Shown here: in pieces, positions 34,242 to 43,993 of the stretch
How positions within the stretch are numbered: position 1 is the stretch's first letter
Layout: the number at the start of each line of letters is the position of its first letter
Origin: Bacillota bacterium
GTDB taxonomy: Bacteria; Bacillota; Clostridia; Christensenellales; SZUA-584
DNA length: 64,000 nt
Assembly: GCA_023459495.1 (NCBI GenBank)
Contig: JAEWTL010000038.1
Coordinates: 62,001-126,000 of the forward strand
Direction: 5' to 3'
Program-made: the position numbers and the translations under genes
Notes under the pieces: model-generated
What the model saw: only the letters and a program-made list of their open reading frames with translations
Database searches by the model: none
What the model was told of the DNA's origin: nothing

Positions 34242-35784
34242 TTTCAACCCCTCCAGCTTTCTTTTCATGCCCAAACATCAGATGCATCATCAGGTCGTTT
34301 TCAATTTCACCGGAGCCCAACTCGCCCACCATGCGACCTTCCCGCATAACATATACGCGATCCGCAAGCCCCATCACCTCGGGAAGCTCTGAGGATACCA
34401 CGAGCACCGCTGTTCCTTCTTCCGCCATATTGCGGATCAGCTTATAAATCTCCACCTTCGCGCCTACGTCAATACCTCGCGTCGGTTCGTCGAGTATCAG
34501 GATCTCCGGCTTCGCAGCGAGCCATTTGGAAAGCACTACCTTTTGCTGGTTGCCGCCGCTGAGCGCACTCACTGGTATACCGATGGAAGGCACCTTGATA
34601 TTGAGCTTTTCCACGTATGCGCACGCTTTATCGTTTAGCTTTGCATCGATAATAAACCCGAGCTTTGCACAGTCCTGAATTGTCGAAAGCGCAACATTGT
34701 GCTTAACGGACATCATCGCCACGATGCCCTCACCTTTCCGGTCTTCGGTGACCATTCCCAGCCTGCGACTTACGGATTGCTGTATCGAAGGCTTGGACAC
34801 GACCTGCCCATTGATACAGACCGTGCCGCTTGTAAACCGGTCTGCCCCGAACACTGCGCGCATAACCTCAGTGCGCTTTGCACCCTTCAAACCGGTAACT
34901 ACACAAACCTCACCATGCCGCACATGGAAGCTGATATCCTGATAAACGTTCCCGTTTGTGAGATTCTTCACCTCAAGTGCAATCTCTCCCGGACATGATT
35001 TTTTCGCGGGGAACAAATCAGCGATGTCGCCTTTATCTTCACCGATCATTTTAGCGATCAGGTTTCTTTCCGCATCCTTGCCTCTGTGTGTAACAGTCAC
35101 TGTATCAATTAACTCGCCGTCGCGTAGAATTGTAATCCGGTCCGATACCTTCAAAATCTCGTCGAGCTTGTGCGTAATGAATATTACGCTGCGTCCTTCC
35201 GTTTTGAATTGCAGAATCAGCTCAAGCAGCCGCTGTATCTCCGCTTCGCTGAGTGCCGATGTCGGTTCATCAAGCAGTATGATCGGCGCATTCATAGAAA
35301 TGATACGGGCAATCTCCACCATCTGGCGGTCTGCCACAGTCAGCGCGCCAAGCGGCGTATTCGGGCTGATGGGCATGCCAATGGACTCGAGCACCTTCTT
35401 GCTGTCCGCATATAGCTTTTTCCAGTCCACAAGGCCCGCAAAGTTACGGGGCAGGCGATTTAAATAGATGTTCTCCGCTACGGAAATGTTGGGTAGCACC
35501 GAAAGCTCCTGATGTACCATGCCGATGCCCTGCTTCCTCGCACTATCCGGGTCTGTAATGGCGGCATGCTTTCCGTTGATGTATAGCGTTCCTTCAAAAT
35601 CGGTAATCACACCATCAAGGATTTTGAGCAATGTACTCTTTCCGGCGCCATTTGCCCCCAGCAGCGCATGCACCTCGCCCTTTTTCAGTGTAAACTCGAC
35701 ATTCTTGAGTACATCTGCCATGCCATACCGTTTGGTAATGCTTCCCGCGACCAATATGTTTTCATTCAAATCGTATTTAGACAA
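34216..35784 (-). CDS. Ribose-type ABC ATPase (tandem NBD)
   Basis: A 522-residue double-NBD ATPase. NBD1: GANGAGKST, ADRQMVEI signature, ILLDEPTSALSE and H-loop FITHKLDE. NBD2: degenerate Walker A GLKGAKRTE, LSGGNQQK, LILDEPTRGIDVG. A TTG start at 35784 (MSKYDLNENIL) is preferred because AAAGGAG lies 9 bases upstream; the longer frame also begins with TTG but has no site. Partner of the flanking permease and binding protein. Confidence 0.9.
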   Translation of the reverse strand: MSKYDLNENILVAGSITKRYGMADVLKNVEFTLKKGEVHALLGANGAGKSTLLKILDGVITDFEGTLYINGKHAAITDPDSARKQGIGMVHQELSVLPNISVAENIYLNRLPRNFAGLVDWKKLYADSKKVLESIGMPISPNTPLGALTVADRQMVEIARIISMNAPIILLDEPTSALSEAEIQRLLELILQFKTEGRSVIFITHKLDEILKVSDRITILRDGELIDTVTVTHRGKDAERNLIAKMIGEDKGDIADLFPAKKSCPGEIALEVKNLTNGNVYQDISFHVRHGEVCVVTGLKGAKRTEVMRAVFGADRFTSGTVCINGQVVSKPSIQQSVSRRLGMVTEDRKGEGIVAMMSVKHNVALSTIQDCAKLGFIIDAKLNDKACAYVEKLNIKVPSIGIPVSALSGGNQQKVVLSKWLAAKPEILILDEPTRGIDVGAKVEIYKLIRNMAEEGTAVLVVSSELPEVMGLADRVYVMREGRMVGELGSGEIENDLMMHLMFGHEKKAGGVENENEQKTC

Positions 35785-35863
35785 GGGCTCACACTCCTTT
35801 TTCCGTGTCAAAAATGTGGCTTGACGGGCAGAGAAAGCTCACTGCCCGCCATAGCCTTTATTT

Positions 35864-36898
35864 CTACCAGGCAAGGCCCTCGTCGATAAATCTCTTCGCG
35901 TTGCTGGAGTCAATGGATTCCGTCTCGATATAGTACGTATCTTCTACCGTTTCTCCGTTGAGATATGCAGCCAAGAGCTCGATGCCCTGCAATGCCATCT
36001 TGTCGGGATACTGGATGACCGTACCCATGATGTTGCCGTCAACGATCTTTTGAACAGTGGAGGATTGACCATCAATACCGATGATGACAACCTTGCCCAG
36101 CATGTTCGCGTTAACCAGCGCCTGGTAGCAGCCTTCCGCCATCATGTCGTTGTGGCATATAAATGCGTTGAGATCCGGATGGGCTGTCAGCACGTCCTCC
36201 GCCACGCTCGTCGCGGTCGTGGTGGAGAATTCTCCGTTCAACGAAGCGGTAATATTGATGCGCGAATCCTCGGCCATCCGGTCATTCATGCCTGCGCCGC
36301 GATCGATTGCTGCAGAGGAGCCTGCGGTGCCTTCCAATTCAACCACCGACCATGTATCCTGATTCGGGAATTTCGCTTCAAGGGCGGCAATCAATAGCTC
36401 AGCCGCCTGTTTACCCATCGTATAATGGTCTGAGCCCACAAAACTCACCACATCCACGCCGGTTTCTGCAGTAACCGCACGGTCTACCGTAATAACAGGG
36501 ACGGCCTTCTCGTTGGCGTATTTGATTGCGGGAGCTGCGCCCTCCACCGTGATCGGAATAAGTACGATTCCGTCCACACCTGCGCTGATCATATCCTCAA
36601 TGTCATGGTTCTGCTGTTCCTGGTTATTTCCGGCGTCATATACCGTCACCGAAATTCCGTCCTTGGGGTAGGTCTTCTCAATCACCGTTTTCATGGTCGA
36701 GAAGTACGTAAACTCCAGAGAAGGTACGCTGAAACCGAACTGATACGACTGTGTATTATCCGGCTGCGTTGTGGTATTCTCTGATGTGGCCGATTGCGAT
36801 GTCTCAGCACTTTGATCCGGTGTAGTCGTAGATGCAGTACAGGCGGCAAAAACCAGCACCATACAAATCGCCAATACTACGGGTATAATTTTTTTCAT
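35864..36898 (-). CDS. Ribose-type sugar-binding lipoprotein
   Basis: A 344-residue lipoprotein (MKKIIPVVLAICMVLVFAAC, lipobox FAAC) with a Ser/Thr linker and a PBP type I domain (FGFSVPSLEFTYFSTMK, DGIVLIPITVEGAAP, IIGIDGQSSTV). The start at 36898 has GGAGG upstream; an open in-frame extension of 48 codons is leader DNA. First gene of the minus-strand transport operon, with a perfect inverted repeat in its leader. Located directly after a YesM/YesN pair that probably controls it. Confidence 0.93.
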   Translation of the reverse strand: MKKIIPVVLAICMVLVFAACTASTTTPDQSAETSQSATSENTTTQPDNTQSYQFGFSVPSLEFTYFSTMKTVIEKTYPKDGISVTVYDAGNNQEQQNHDIEDMISAGVDGIVLIPITVEGAAPAIKYANEKAVPVITVDRAVTAETGVDVVSFVGSDHYTMGKQAAELLIAALEAKFPNQDTWSVVELEGTAGSSAAIDRGAGMNDRMAEDSRINITASLNGEFSTTTATSVAEDVLTAHPDLNAFICHNDMMAEGCYQALVNANMLGKVVIIGIDGQSSTVQKIVDGNIMGTVIQYPDKMALQGIELLAAYLNGETVEDTYYIETESIDSSNAKRFIDEGLAW

Positions 36899-36922
36899 GA
36901 TTACCTCCAGATTTATTTGATA

Positions 36923-36951
36923 TTTGTACAGACAGGTATACTGTACAAATC
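36923..36951. promoter_or_regulatory. Perfect palindrome in leader of binding-protein gene
   Basis: ATTTGTACAG and CTGTACAAAT form 10-bp arms around 9 bases, 25 bp upstream of the start codon. It may be an operator or an mRNA hairpin. Confidence 0.55.
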
Positions 36952-37132
36952 GCTTCTCAACAAATTTTCGAGCGTAGAAATATGAAGCCGTGCTTTCAAT
37001 AAAGCGACTATACCTGCGCTCACGCAACTCATGTGCATTCAATTCATGTTCTTGATGATCAAAGTATACAGGATGCTTGCGTTTTCATTCAATGGTATAG
37101 ATTTTCACTTTGGTGATAAAAAATTGAACAGT

Positions 37133-38647
37133 TTAGGAGAATATCTTTTTCTCGCGATATTGCGCGGGAGTAATACCTTCCTTCTCTTTGAAGACTTTAA
37201 GGAAATATTTGAAGCTTTTATAGCCCACAGCCTCGGCGATTTCATAGATCTTATATTTCCGGTCACCCAGAAGCTTTTTGGCCTCGTCAACACGCGTTTT
37301 TGCCACATAGTACGAAAATCCACAACCCTCCACCTCGGAGAACAACCGCGATAAGTAGGAGGGGTTGATAAATACGATATCCGCGGCATCATTCAGCGTA
37401 ATCTGATTCATATAATTTGTATGGATGAAATGCTTAACCTGTTTGATCAGATTCTTTTTGTGAACAAATCGATCCTCCGAATAATATTCGCAACTCTGGT
37501 GCAGCGTGTTTTTAAGGATGGAAAACAGTGCGCCTAAATTCTTCGCTGAAAATAAATAGGAAAGATTGATGCTGCTTTTTCTCTCCGGCATCACTGATTC
37601 CAGAAAGTCCGCGAAATAAGCCTTGGCAATGCCCAAATCGTAAGGCTTTTCACCATCATCCGTTTCAAAAATCAGCGATCGTATAATCTGCTTTAACAAC
37701 TCATCGATGCCATCCATATCGCTTGCACGAAGATATTCCGCCATTCTTTTGATCGTTTCATCCCCGTCGATGCTGCTTTTAAGGCTCTTGTTGATTTCGT
37801 CGATATGAATCACCCGCTGCCGGACAAACAGCCTGCACTCACATGCAAAGCTGGCTTGCCGGTAGGAGGCATTGAGTTCCAGCACATTATTGTATTGCCT
37901 GCCTATTCCGCAATAGCCATCCACTTTCCCGGCGATATTATTACATATTCTCATGGTCTCCTGCTGCACATCGTCCTCGTCTGTCATAAAAAGCAGCGCA
38001 TAATGCCCCGGCTGCTCATAGGCAAAAAACTCCTGCAAATGCGTCAGCTTTGAGGCAATCATATCCGCACAGTAATTTTTAAAAGCAGTCTGCCCTGCTT
38101 CGCAATAAATAACGGCAATCTGCATGGACATATTCTGTATGGTCAGATCCGCATACTCATCCGGTTCGTATGCATATCCGAAAATGTACGACCGATAAGC
38201 GCGCCTTTTTTCGTTCTCAACGGCCTTATTGAAAAGCCCCTGCATCTCGGCCATCTCACGCTTTTTCTCCACACGCGCGATGGATCTCGTTACGGCTTCC
38301 GCCGCCATATCTTCCGATACCGGCTTGAGCAAATATTCCACGACGTTGCCGCTTTTCAGCATCCGCCGCGCCAATTCAAAATCGCTGTAACCGCTTAAGA
38401 ATATCACTTCAGCGTCGATGTTCTTTTGTTGCATAACCTGTAGCAGCTCGACGCCGCTCATTTCGGGCATTTTGATATCCAGCACGATGATCTCGGGTCG
38501 ATATGCCTCAATGATCGCCAGCGCCGCATAGCAGTTATCCGCTTCATAGAGTTGGCCAACACCAATTTTGCTCCAGTCCAGCAGGTTCATCACATATTCA
38601 CGCGCCAGCTTTTCATCATCCACCACCAGCATCGAACAACTGCTCAT
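37133..38647 (-). CDS. YesN-type response regulator (receiver plus AraC)
   Basis: A 504-residue regulator. The receiver domain has the VVDDEK acidic pocket, the phospho-acceptor Asp in VLDIKMPEMSG near 58 and Lys in YLLKPVS near 107. A long linker domain follows, then two AraC helix-turn-helices at the C-terminus (LNDAADIVFINPSYLSRLFSE and IYEIAEAVGYKSFKYFLKVFKE). It overlaps the kinase gene by 4 bp. In known systems such regulators switch on the adjacent glycan or sugar transport operon, here the one starting at 36898. Confidence 0.93.
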   Translation of the reverse strand: MSSCSMLVVDDEKLAREYVMNLLDWSKIGVGQLYEADNCYAALAIIEAYRPEIIVLDIKMPEMSGVELLQVMQQKNIDAEVIFLSGYSDFELARRMLKSGNVVEYLLKPVSEDMAAEAVTRSIARVEKKREMAEMQGLFNKAVENEKRRAYRSYIFGYAYEPDEYADLTIQNMSMQIAVIYCEAGQTAFKNYCADMIASKLTHLQEFFAYEQPGHYALLFMTDEDDVQQETMRICNNIAGKVDGYCGIGRQYNNVLELNASYRQASFACECRLFVRQRVIHIDEINKSLKSSIDGDETIKRMAEYLRASDMDGIDELLKQIIRSLIFETDDGEKPYDLGIAKAYFADFLESVMPERKSSINLSYLFSAKNLGALFSILKNTLHQSCEYYSEDRFVHKKNLIKQVKHFIHTNYMNQITLNDAADIVFINPSYLSRLFSEVEGCGFSYYVAKTRVDEAKKLLGDRKYKIYEIAEAVGYKSFKYFLKVFKEKEGITPAQYREKKIFS

Positions 38648-40425
38648 TTGATATCACCGCTTTCTTTCAAAGGAATAACGAAACCGACCTCCGTTTCTAT
38701 TCGCGGATCGCTCTTGATTCGAAGCCCATATTCTTCGCCGTACACCATCTTGATCTGCGCATTGATATTTTTAAGCGCGAAATTATCACCTTCTATTTTT
38801 GTATGCTGGCTGAACACTTTATACAATTCCTCCAACTTTTCTGCGGAGATGCCTACGCCGTTGTCGCACACCTTGAACAGCAGCTGCCCATCCAACTGCT
38901 CGAACGAAATGTGGATGTATCCCTCGCCATTTTTGCTTTCGATGCCATGCAGCACTGCATTCTCTACGATCGGTTGAAACAGATACTTTAGCACATACTT
39001 GCCCGCAAGCCCCGGCGATACAGTAATATCAAAAAGAAAGCGCTCTCCATAGCGAACCTTCTGTATCCAAAGGTAGTATTTGATAAGCTGTATGATGTCC
39101 CCGATGGTCACAAACTCGTGCCCTTTGGAAAGCGATAATCGGAAGAACCTGGAGAGTATGCCAATCATCTCGGCAGAGTCCTCAGCGTTCTCCCTCTTTG
39201 CGATGCAGTATATGGAGTTGAGAACATTGTACAGAAAGTGCTCGTTAATCTGAGACTGCAGCGAAAGCAGCTCCGCTTCCTTGCGCAGCAGCTCCTTGAT
39301 ATATAGCTCGTCGATAAGCGACTTTAGCTTCCGTACCATCGTGTTATAGCCATTCAGCATAAAACCGAGCTCGTCGTTGCGACTTGTATCAGGCAAAGCT
39401 ACCAGCTCGCCCTTGCCAGTCTGATTCATGCCTCCCACAAGCTGTTTGATGGGTTTGACCACATACCCTGCCACAATCAGTGCACCCAGTACCGATACGC
39501 ATATGCTGATAACTGCGATTACATAGATCATGGAGAGCTGGCTGCGCAGGTCGCCGTATACCACGTCCAGCGGTACAGCCTCAATATAGTTCCAGCTTGT
39601 CTGCAAGGACCGCTTATTGACAACCAGATAGTCCCTTCCGCCGATGTTCATGACAGATGACCCGCTTTCCAGGCTGGTTTTCAGCGCCTCAAATTCTGCG
39701 TCTTCGGCAAACGCCTCTTCATTCGTTCCCGCACTTAGCGTCACCTCGCCATCGTAGCTTGTAACCATAACAAAGCTCTCGTCCAACGTGATTGAATTAA
39801 TCATCTCAAAAAGCTCAGCGTTGTCCATATTGCATATCAGGGAGATATCGGGGTATTCTGCGTTCTGCAGGGTGATTGGACGTATATATGAAAGCGCAAT
39901 GGCACCATTGTCTAGTGCGTTAGGCGCCGTATACCAGGATATAACGTTCACTTTTGAATCTCTGTACTGATCATATATCATCTGCCCCTCTTCGGTATTC
40001 ACGGGAACTTCCTTGGCACCGTATACCGTAGTAACGATATTTTCACCACCCAACTCTACAATATAAGCCGATTCAACCAGGTCACTGTCGAGCACCTGCT
40101 GCGTTAAATACAGTGTCAGTTGGCTGCGCGCCTTTTCTCGTTCATCCTTCGGGGCGTTCAAATAGCTGTCCAGTAACGACATTAACTCCTTTTCGTTAAC
40201 CTGCAGCTTCGCAAAATTGGTTACTTTATTGAGCATGTACTCGATACTTATCGAGAGGTTGGAAAGTCCTGATTCCACGATCACTTCTGTATTGTCCATT
40301 ACATTTTTTGTAAGGTTATTGGAGTTATACTGCCAGAATATGATGACCGGAATGATAATAATAAGAATGATAATCGCGGGTATTTTAATACGGATGCTAT
40401 TATACCATCTGAAAGTCTTTTTCAT
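38644..40425 (-). CDS. YesM-type sensor histidine kinase
   Basis: A 593-residue kinase with a membrane segment at 14-31, a large extracellular sensor, a second membrane segment near 295-315 and a HAMP linker (YVVKPIKQLVGGM). A His_kinase domain follows (QSQINEHFLYNVLNSI, with Glu where the family usually has Pro before the His) and an HATPase with QPIVENAVLHGIE and DNGVG. It senses an outside sugar or a loaded binding protein. First gene of the pair; ATG follows a fair site. Confidence 0.92.
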   Translation of the reverse strand: MKKTFRWYNSIRIKIPAIIILIIIIPVIIFWQYNSNNLTKNVMDNTEVIVESGLSNLSISIEYMLNKVTNFAKLQVNEKELMSLLDSYLNAPKDEREKARSQLTLYLTQQVLDSDLVESAYIVELGGENIVTTVYGAKEVPVNTEEGQMIYDQYRDSKVNVISWYTAPNALDNGAIALSYIRPITLQNAEYPDISLICNMDNAELFEMINSITLDESFVMVTSYDGEVTLSAGTNEEAFAEDAEFEALKTSLESGSSVMNIGGRDYLVVNKRSLQTSWNYIEAVPLDVVYGDLRSQLSMIYVIAVISICVSVLGALIVAGYVVKPIKQLVGGMNQTGKGELVALPDTSRNDELGFMLNGYNTMVRKLKSLIDELYIKELLRKEAELLSLQSQINEHFLYNVLNSIYCIAKRENAEDSAEMIGILSRFFRLSLSKGHEFVTIGDIIQLIKYYLWIQKVRYGERFLFDITVSPGLAGKYVLKYLFQPIVENAVLHGIESKNGEGYIHISFEQLDGQLLFKVCDNGVGISAEKLEELYKVFSQHTKIEGDNFALKNINAQIKMVYGEEYGLRIKSDPRIETEVGFVIPLKESGDIK

Positions 40426-40760
40426 TACCCGCTCCCATTTGAACTTGTTTTAAGGAATTTAATAAATTTAATTATACTCCAATAATGTGAATTCGTCCGT
40501 AATCTACAAATGGTTTTTATAAAACAGTAAATATCACGTACTATATGTAAAAATATTTTACCCATGATGACTTTGACCTGTACTCGCGCCATTCACCAAA
40601 TGAAAATGGAAGCTGTACTATTATCAGTTGCTTCCATTTGCGCGGTTATTTTTTGGGCGGGTGGAGAACTAAATACTTAGTCAATATGCTTATAGGCATT
40701 ATGACCGTTTATTTCTCCTTAAAAATTGAATTCTCAATTTTGCGCCAGTATTCCATGTAC
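40426..40760. other. Intergenic region with inverted repeat 40604-40639
   Basis: No gene is seen. AAATGGAAGC (40604-40613) pairs with GCTTCCATTT (40630-40639) and lies between the end of the DUF4380-like gene and the YesM-type gene. It likely ends the upstream transcript, though the T-run is on the plus-strand side. The part next to 40425 must hold the kinase promoter. Confidence 0.5.
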
Positions 40761-41678
40761 TCAAATGTATTGCGAGACCGCCTCACAGACAGCATCCTCA
40801 TCTCCAAATGGGATATGGTGTGCATGCCTATGCAACTCCCAGATTTCAGTGTGCTCCACCGTATCCCCCGGCTCCAGTTTGCGCATCGGCGACAGGGATT
40901 CCATCTCCAGCATAAACTCGATCAGGAACGTTGCGGAGGATATTCCGCCGTCGGGATATGTTTTACCCGGATAAACGCTAAAGCGCTTGATAAACAGGCT
41001 ATTGTCCCGAAAATATGCCGCCCAGCCCTCACTGTTCTGGATACCGAACTTTGTTTGAATCGTATTCCCTTCTTCGTGCTTCACCAGCACATACCGGTTC
41101 CCCCATTTGATCCTTGGGTCGTCCATACTGGCGTATGACCACAGCACAAGCGAGCGTGACCCCTTTACGCCGTCTGAGAAGTGTGACTCCCTGCGCGCAA
41201 AAGGTAATACCTGTAAACCTCCCGGCTTTAAGTTGGTCAGCGCCCAGACGGCCGTTTCAATGCTCCACTCTCCGGTATTCTTCAGCGAATGCAGAATCTG
41301 AATCTTTGTATCGCCTTCTTTAAGCGTAATCTCCAGCTGCGATTCAATATGCACGCGTGGGTGCGCGGGCTTTGTGATGACGATACCGTTTTCTACCCAA
41401 TCATAGTCTACAGGCGCGTTATCCGGGTAATACGTTTTGGGGAAGCGTTCCGGGCTGACCCATAATCGATGCCCCCCCATCAACCGCCATTCCTCTGCCT
41501 CGCCTTCAACCGGTACCGTCAGCGGTGCATCGTCACACAACTCATTACCCTCTCCCGCAAATCCGTACCGGATGATACGTGGCCCGCAATCCAGCGTAAT
41601 CACCACGTCGATCAGCCCGTTTGAAAGCTCTGCACAGTTACCATAATTCATGTACCGTATGATTTTCTGTGTAATCAT
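40761..41678 (-). CDS. DUF4380-like / mutarotase-like sugar protein
   Basis: A 305-residue protein that looks like the galactose-mutarotase-like beta-sandwich fold of the DUF4380 group (LDCGPRIIRYGF near the N-terminus, GGHRLWVSPE, NTGEWSIETAVWALT, the latter typical of aldose epimerase-like folds). It may handle anomers of the imported sugar or a product; no catalytic proof by eye. Start at 41678 has AAAGGAG 7 bases upstream; a 13-codon extension is in the gap. Last gene of the operon. Confidence 0.7.
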   Translation of the reverse strand: MITQKIIRYMNYGNCAELSNGLIDVVITLDCGPRIIRYGFAGEGNELCDDAPLTVPVEGEAEEWRLMGGHRLWVSPERFPKTYYPDNAPVDYDWVENGIVITKPAHPRVHIESQLEITLKEGDTKIQILHSLKNTGEWSIETAVWALTNLKPGGLQVLPFARRESHFSDGVKGSRSLVLWSYASMDDPRIKWGNRYVLVKHEEGNTIQTKFGIQNSEGWAAYFRDNSLFIKRFSVYPGKTYPDGGISSATFLIEFMLEMESLSPMRKLEPGDTVEHTEIWELHRHAHHIPFGDEDAVCEAVSQYI

Positions 41679-41713
41679 CCCATTCTCCTTTGCTGTCATC
41701 TGCGGTGAGCGGG

Positions 41714-43204
41714 TCATTCTTTAAATCGGAAGAAATTATCATATTGTTCGCCAACGAACAGAATATTGTTCTTGGTTTTCATATACTCCAGAATCCCATG
41801 TATCCCGTTTTCCCTGCCAATTCCGCTGTTCTTGTTGCCGCCATAGGGTGCCTCGAGCTTGGACATGATATTGCAGTTCTGCCAGACGGTACCCGCGTCC
41901 AGCTTCTTGCTGACATTGTACAACGTTCTGGGATTTTCGCTCCAAATGGCTGCACCTAGCCCAAAGTTCGTATCGTTAGCCATCGCCACTGCTTCGGCAA
42001 TGTCCCTGTATTTGAACACCACCAGCACAGGCCCAAATATCTCCTCACGTGCACAGATCATGTCAGGTTTTACCTCGGTGAGCACTGTGGGCATATAGAA
42101 ATTGCCTTTCGCGCAGGTGCCCAGCGTGTAGGGCTTTGCGCCGCACAGCGCTTTAGCCCCCGCCTTCAGTGCATCCTGTACATATCGATCCACGGTTTCA
42201 AGCTGGTTCCGGTCAATCAACGAGCCGACTTGCGTCGTCGGGTTCATCGGGTCGCCCACCCTTAGCGTGGTGATTCGTTGAAGCATCAGCTCCATGAATG
42301 CATCATAGATCTCTTCATGGACAATCAGGCGCGTGGACGCGCAGCACACTTCGCCCTGGTTAAGCACAAAGCCCTGTATCGTGGAGTTGACCGCACCGCT
42401 CAAATCGCAGTCCTTATGCACGATGATGGGGCCCTTGCCTCCCAGTTCTAGAATGATCTTTTTAATCACCGGTGAACGCGACGACTGTTCCAGCAGGCTG
42501 CGGCCCACCTCTTCCGATCCGGTAAACGAAACCATGCTGACGTCCCTGCTGGACATGATCGCTTCGCCGACAACCGAACCGGGCCCGGATACGATGTTGA
42601 CAACGCCGGCGGGCAGCCCCGCCTCCAGGAAGATCTCGCCCATGATCTGCGAGGTGACCGGGGTCAGCGACGAAGCCTTGGCCACCACTGAGTTGCCGGC
42701 AGCCAGCGCCGGACAAACCGCGCGGGTGAACAGGTGCAGCGGAAAGTTCCATGGCGATATCGTCCCAACCACACCCATTGGCTCATATGTCACATAATCA
42801 AATGCAAAGTTGCCGGGGATATTGATCACATCACCCTGAAAAGCTGTCATGATCTTTGCGAAGTAGTTCATTGCGCGTATCGAATACCAGATATCTACGT
42901 CGCGGGATTCCCGGATCGGTTTGCCAGTGTCCATCGTTTCGTACTGGGCCAGCTCCTCCACGCGCCGTTGCATGATATCGGCACATTTTCTCAGATATTC
43001 ACCGCGTTCCTCCGGGTCCATATCCGCCCAGACTCTGCGGTCATACGCGCTTTTGGCCGCCGCAACCGCTTTATCCACATCTTCCTTCGCGCCTTTCGCC
43101 AGCTCTGCAACCGGTTCTCCTGTTGCGGGATTGTAAGAGATAAACGTCTTGCCGTCTTTTGCGTCCACCCATTCATTGTTGATAAAGAGCTTAAACTTTT
43201 TCAT
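41714..43204 (-). CDS. NAD(P)-dependent aldehyde dehydrogenase
   Basis: A 496-residue ALDH. Cofactor-binding ISPWNFPLH near 145 and FTGSEEVG near 225, the general base Glu in ELGGKGP near 250 and the catalytic Cys in NQGEVCCASTR near 285, plus EEIFGPVL near 385. Closest in look to betaine-aldehyde or lactaldehyde-type enzymes. With the adjacent SDR it would oxidise a sugar-derived alcohol to aldehyde and acid. 25 bp after the SDR gene, GGAG-type site present. Confidence 0.92.
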   Translation of the reverse strand: MKKFKLFINNEWVDAKDGKTFISYNPATGEPVAELAKGAKEDVDKAVAAAKSAYDRRVWADMDPEERGEYLRKCADIMQRRVEELAQYETMDTGKPIRESRDVDIWYSIRAMNYFAKIMTAFQGDVINIPGNFAFDYVTYEPMGVVGTISPWNFPLHLFTRAVCPALAAGNSVVAKASSLTPVTSQIMGEIFLEAGLPAGVVNIVSGPGSVVGEAIMSSRDVSMVSFTGSEEVGRSLLEQSSRSPVIKKIILELGGKGPIIVHKDCDLSGAVNSTIQGFVLNQGEVCCASTRLIVHEEIYDAFMELMLQRITTLRVGDPMNPTTQVGSLIDRNQLETVDRYVQDALKAGAKALCGAKPYTLGTCAKGNFYMPTVLTEVKPDMICAREEIFGPVLVVFKYRDIAEAVAMANDTNFGLGAAIWSENPRTLYNVSKKLDAGTVWQNCNIMSKLEAPYGGNKNSGIGRENGIHGILEYMKTKNNILFVGEQYDNFFRFKE

Positions 43205-43229
43205 CGTTTTCTCCTTTCGCCTCCTGATT

Positions 43230-43979
43230 TTAGCTAAAATACATTCCGCCGTTTACATTCACGCATTGACCGGTAACATAGGAGCTTAAATCACTGGCCA
43301 AAAACAGCACGACGTTTGCGATCTCTTCGGGAGTTGCCGCCCTGCCCATTGGCACCTCGTCATTGGAGTAATGGAAATCCTTATCCCGCGTCATGTTGGT
43401 ATCCGCAATGCCGGGGGCAACCGTATTGACCGTTACGCCATGCGCTGCGCCCAGTTTTGCAAACGATTTGGTTATGGACAATATTGCGGCCTTGGATGCC
43501 GCATAGGCCGGGCAGGTACGAATGCCGCCGACCTGTCCGGCAATGGATGATACGTTGATGATCCTGCCATAGCGCTGCTCGATCATCCTTTGAATTGCAA
43601 TGCGCGAAAAATAGAATGTGCCGCGGGCATTGACCTCCATTATCTTATCCCAGAGCGTTTCATCCGTCTCGAATATCCCCTTTGTGGAGGATATACCGGC
43701 ACAATTGAACAAGATATCCAATCTGCCCTCACGCTCTATCACCAGATCCAATACGCTTTTTACGTTCGCTTCAGTCGAGACATCCGCATGGATATAGCTG
43801 CAGTCGCAGTATGCACCCAGGCGCTGGGCTGTTGCCTGTCCGCAATCATCCGCCATATCCACGAGATATACGCTCTTTGCTCCGTTTTTTGCGAACACAA
43901 AGGCTGTCTCGGCACCAATTCCGTTTGCGCCGCCTGTAACGAGCGCAACCTTGCCGTCGATTAACATCATTTTATTCAC
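43230..43979 (-). CDS. Short-chain dehydrogenase/reductase
   Basis: A 249-residue classical SDR: TGGANGIG cofactor loop near residue 15, NCAGIS near 90, catalytic Ser in NVSSIAG and YAASK with catalytic Tyr and Lys near 158. C-terminus NVNGGMYFS is typical. The start is either GTG at 43979 or ATG at 43970; both are near AAGGAAAAGAA. Likely oxidises a sugar or polyol taken up by the ABC system of this operon. Confidence 0.92.
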   Translation of the reverse strand: MNKMMLIDGKVALVTGGANGIGAETAFVFAKNGAKSVYLVDMADDCGQATAQRLGAYCDCSYIHADVSTEANVKSVLDLVIEREGRLDILFNCAGISSTKGIFETDETLWDKIMEVNARGTFYFSRIAIQRMIEQRYGRIINVSSIAGQVGGIRTCPAYAASKAAILSITKSFAKLGAAHGVTVNTVAPGIADTNMTRDKDFHYSNDEVPMGRAATPEEIANVVLFLASDLSSYVTGQCVNVNGGMYFS

Positions 43980-43993
43980 TTCTTTTCCTTAGC

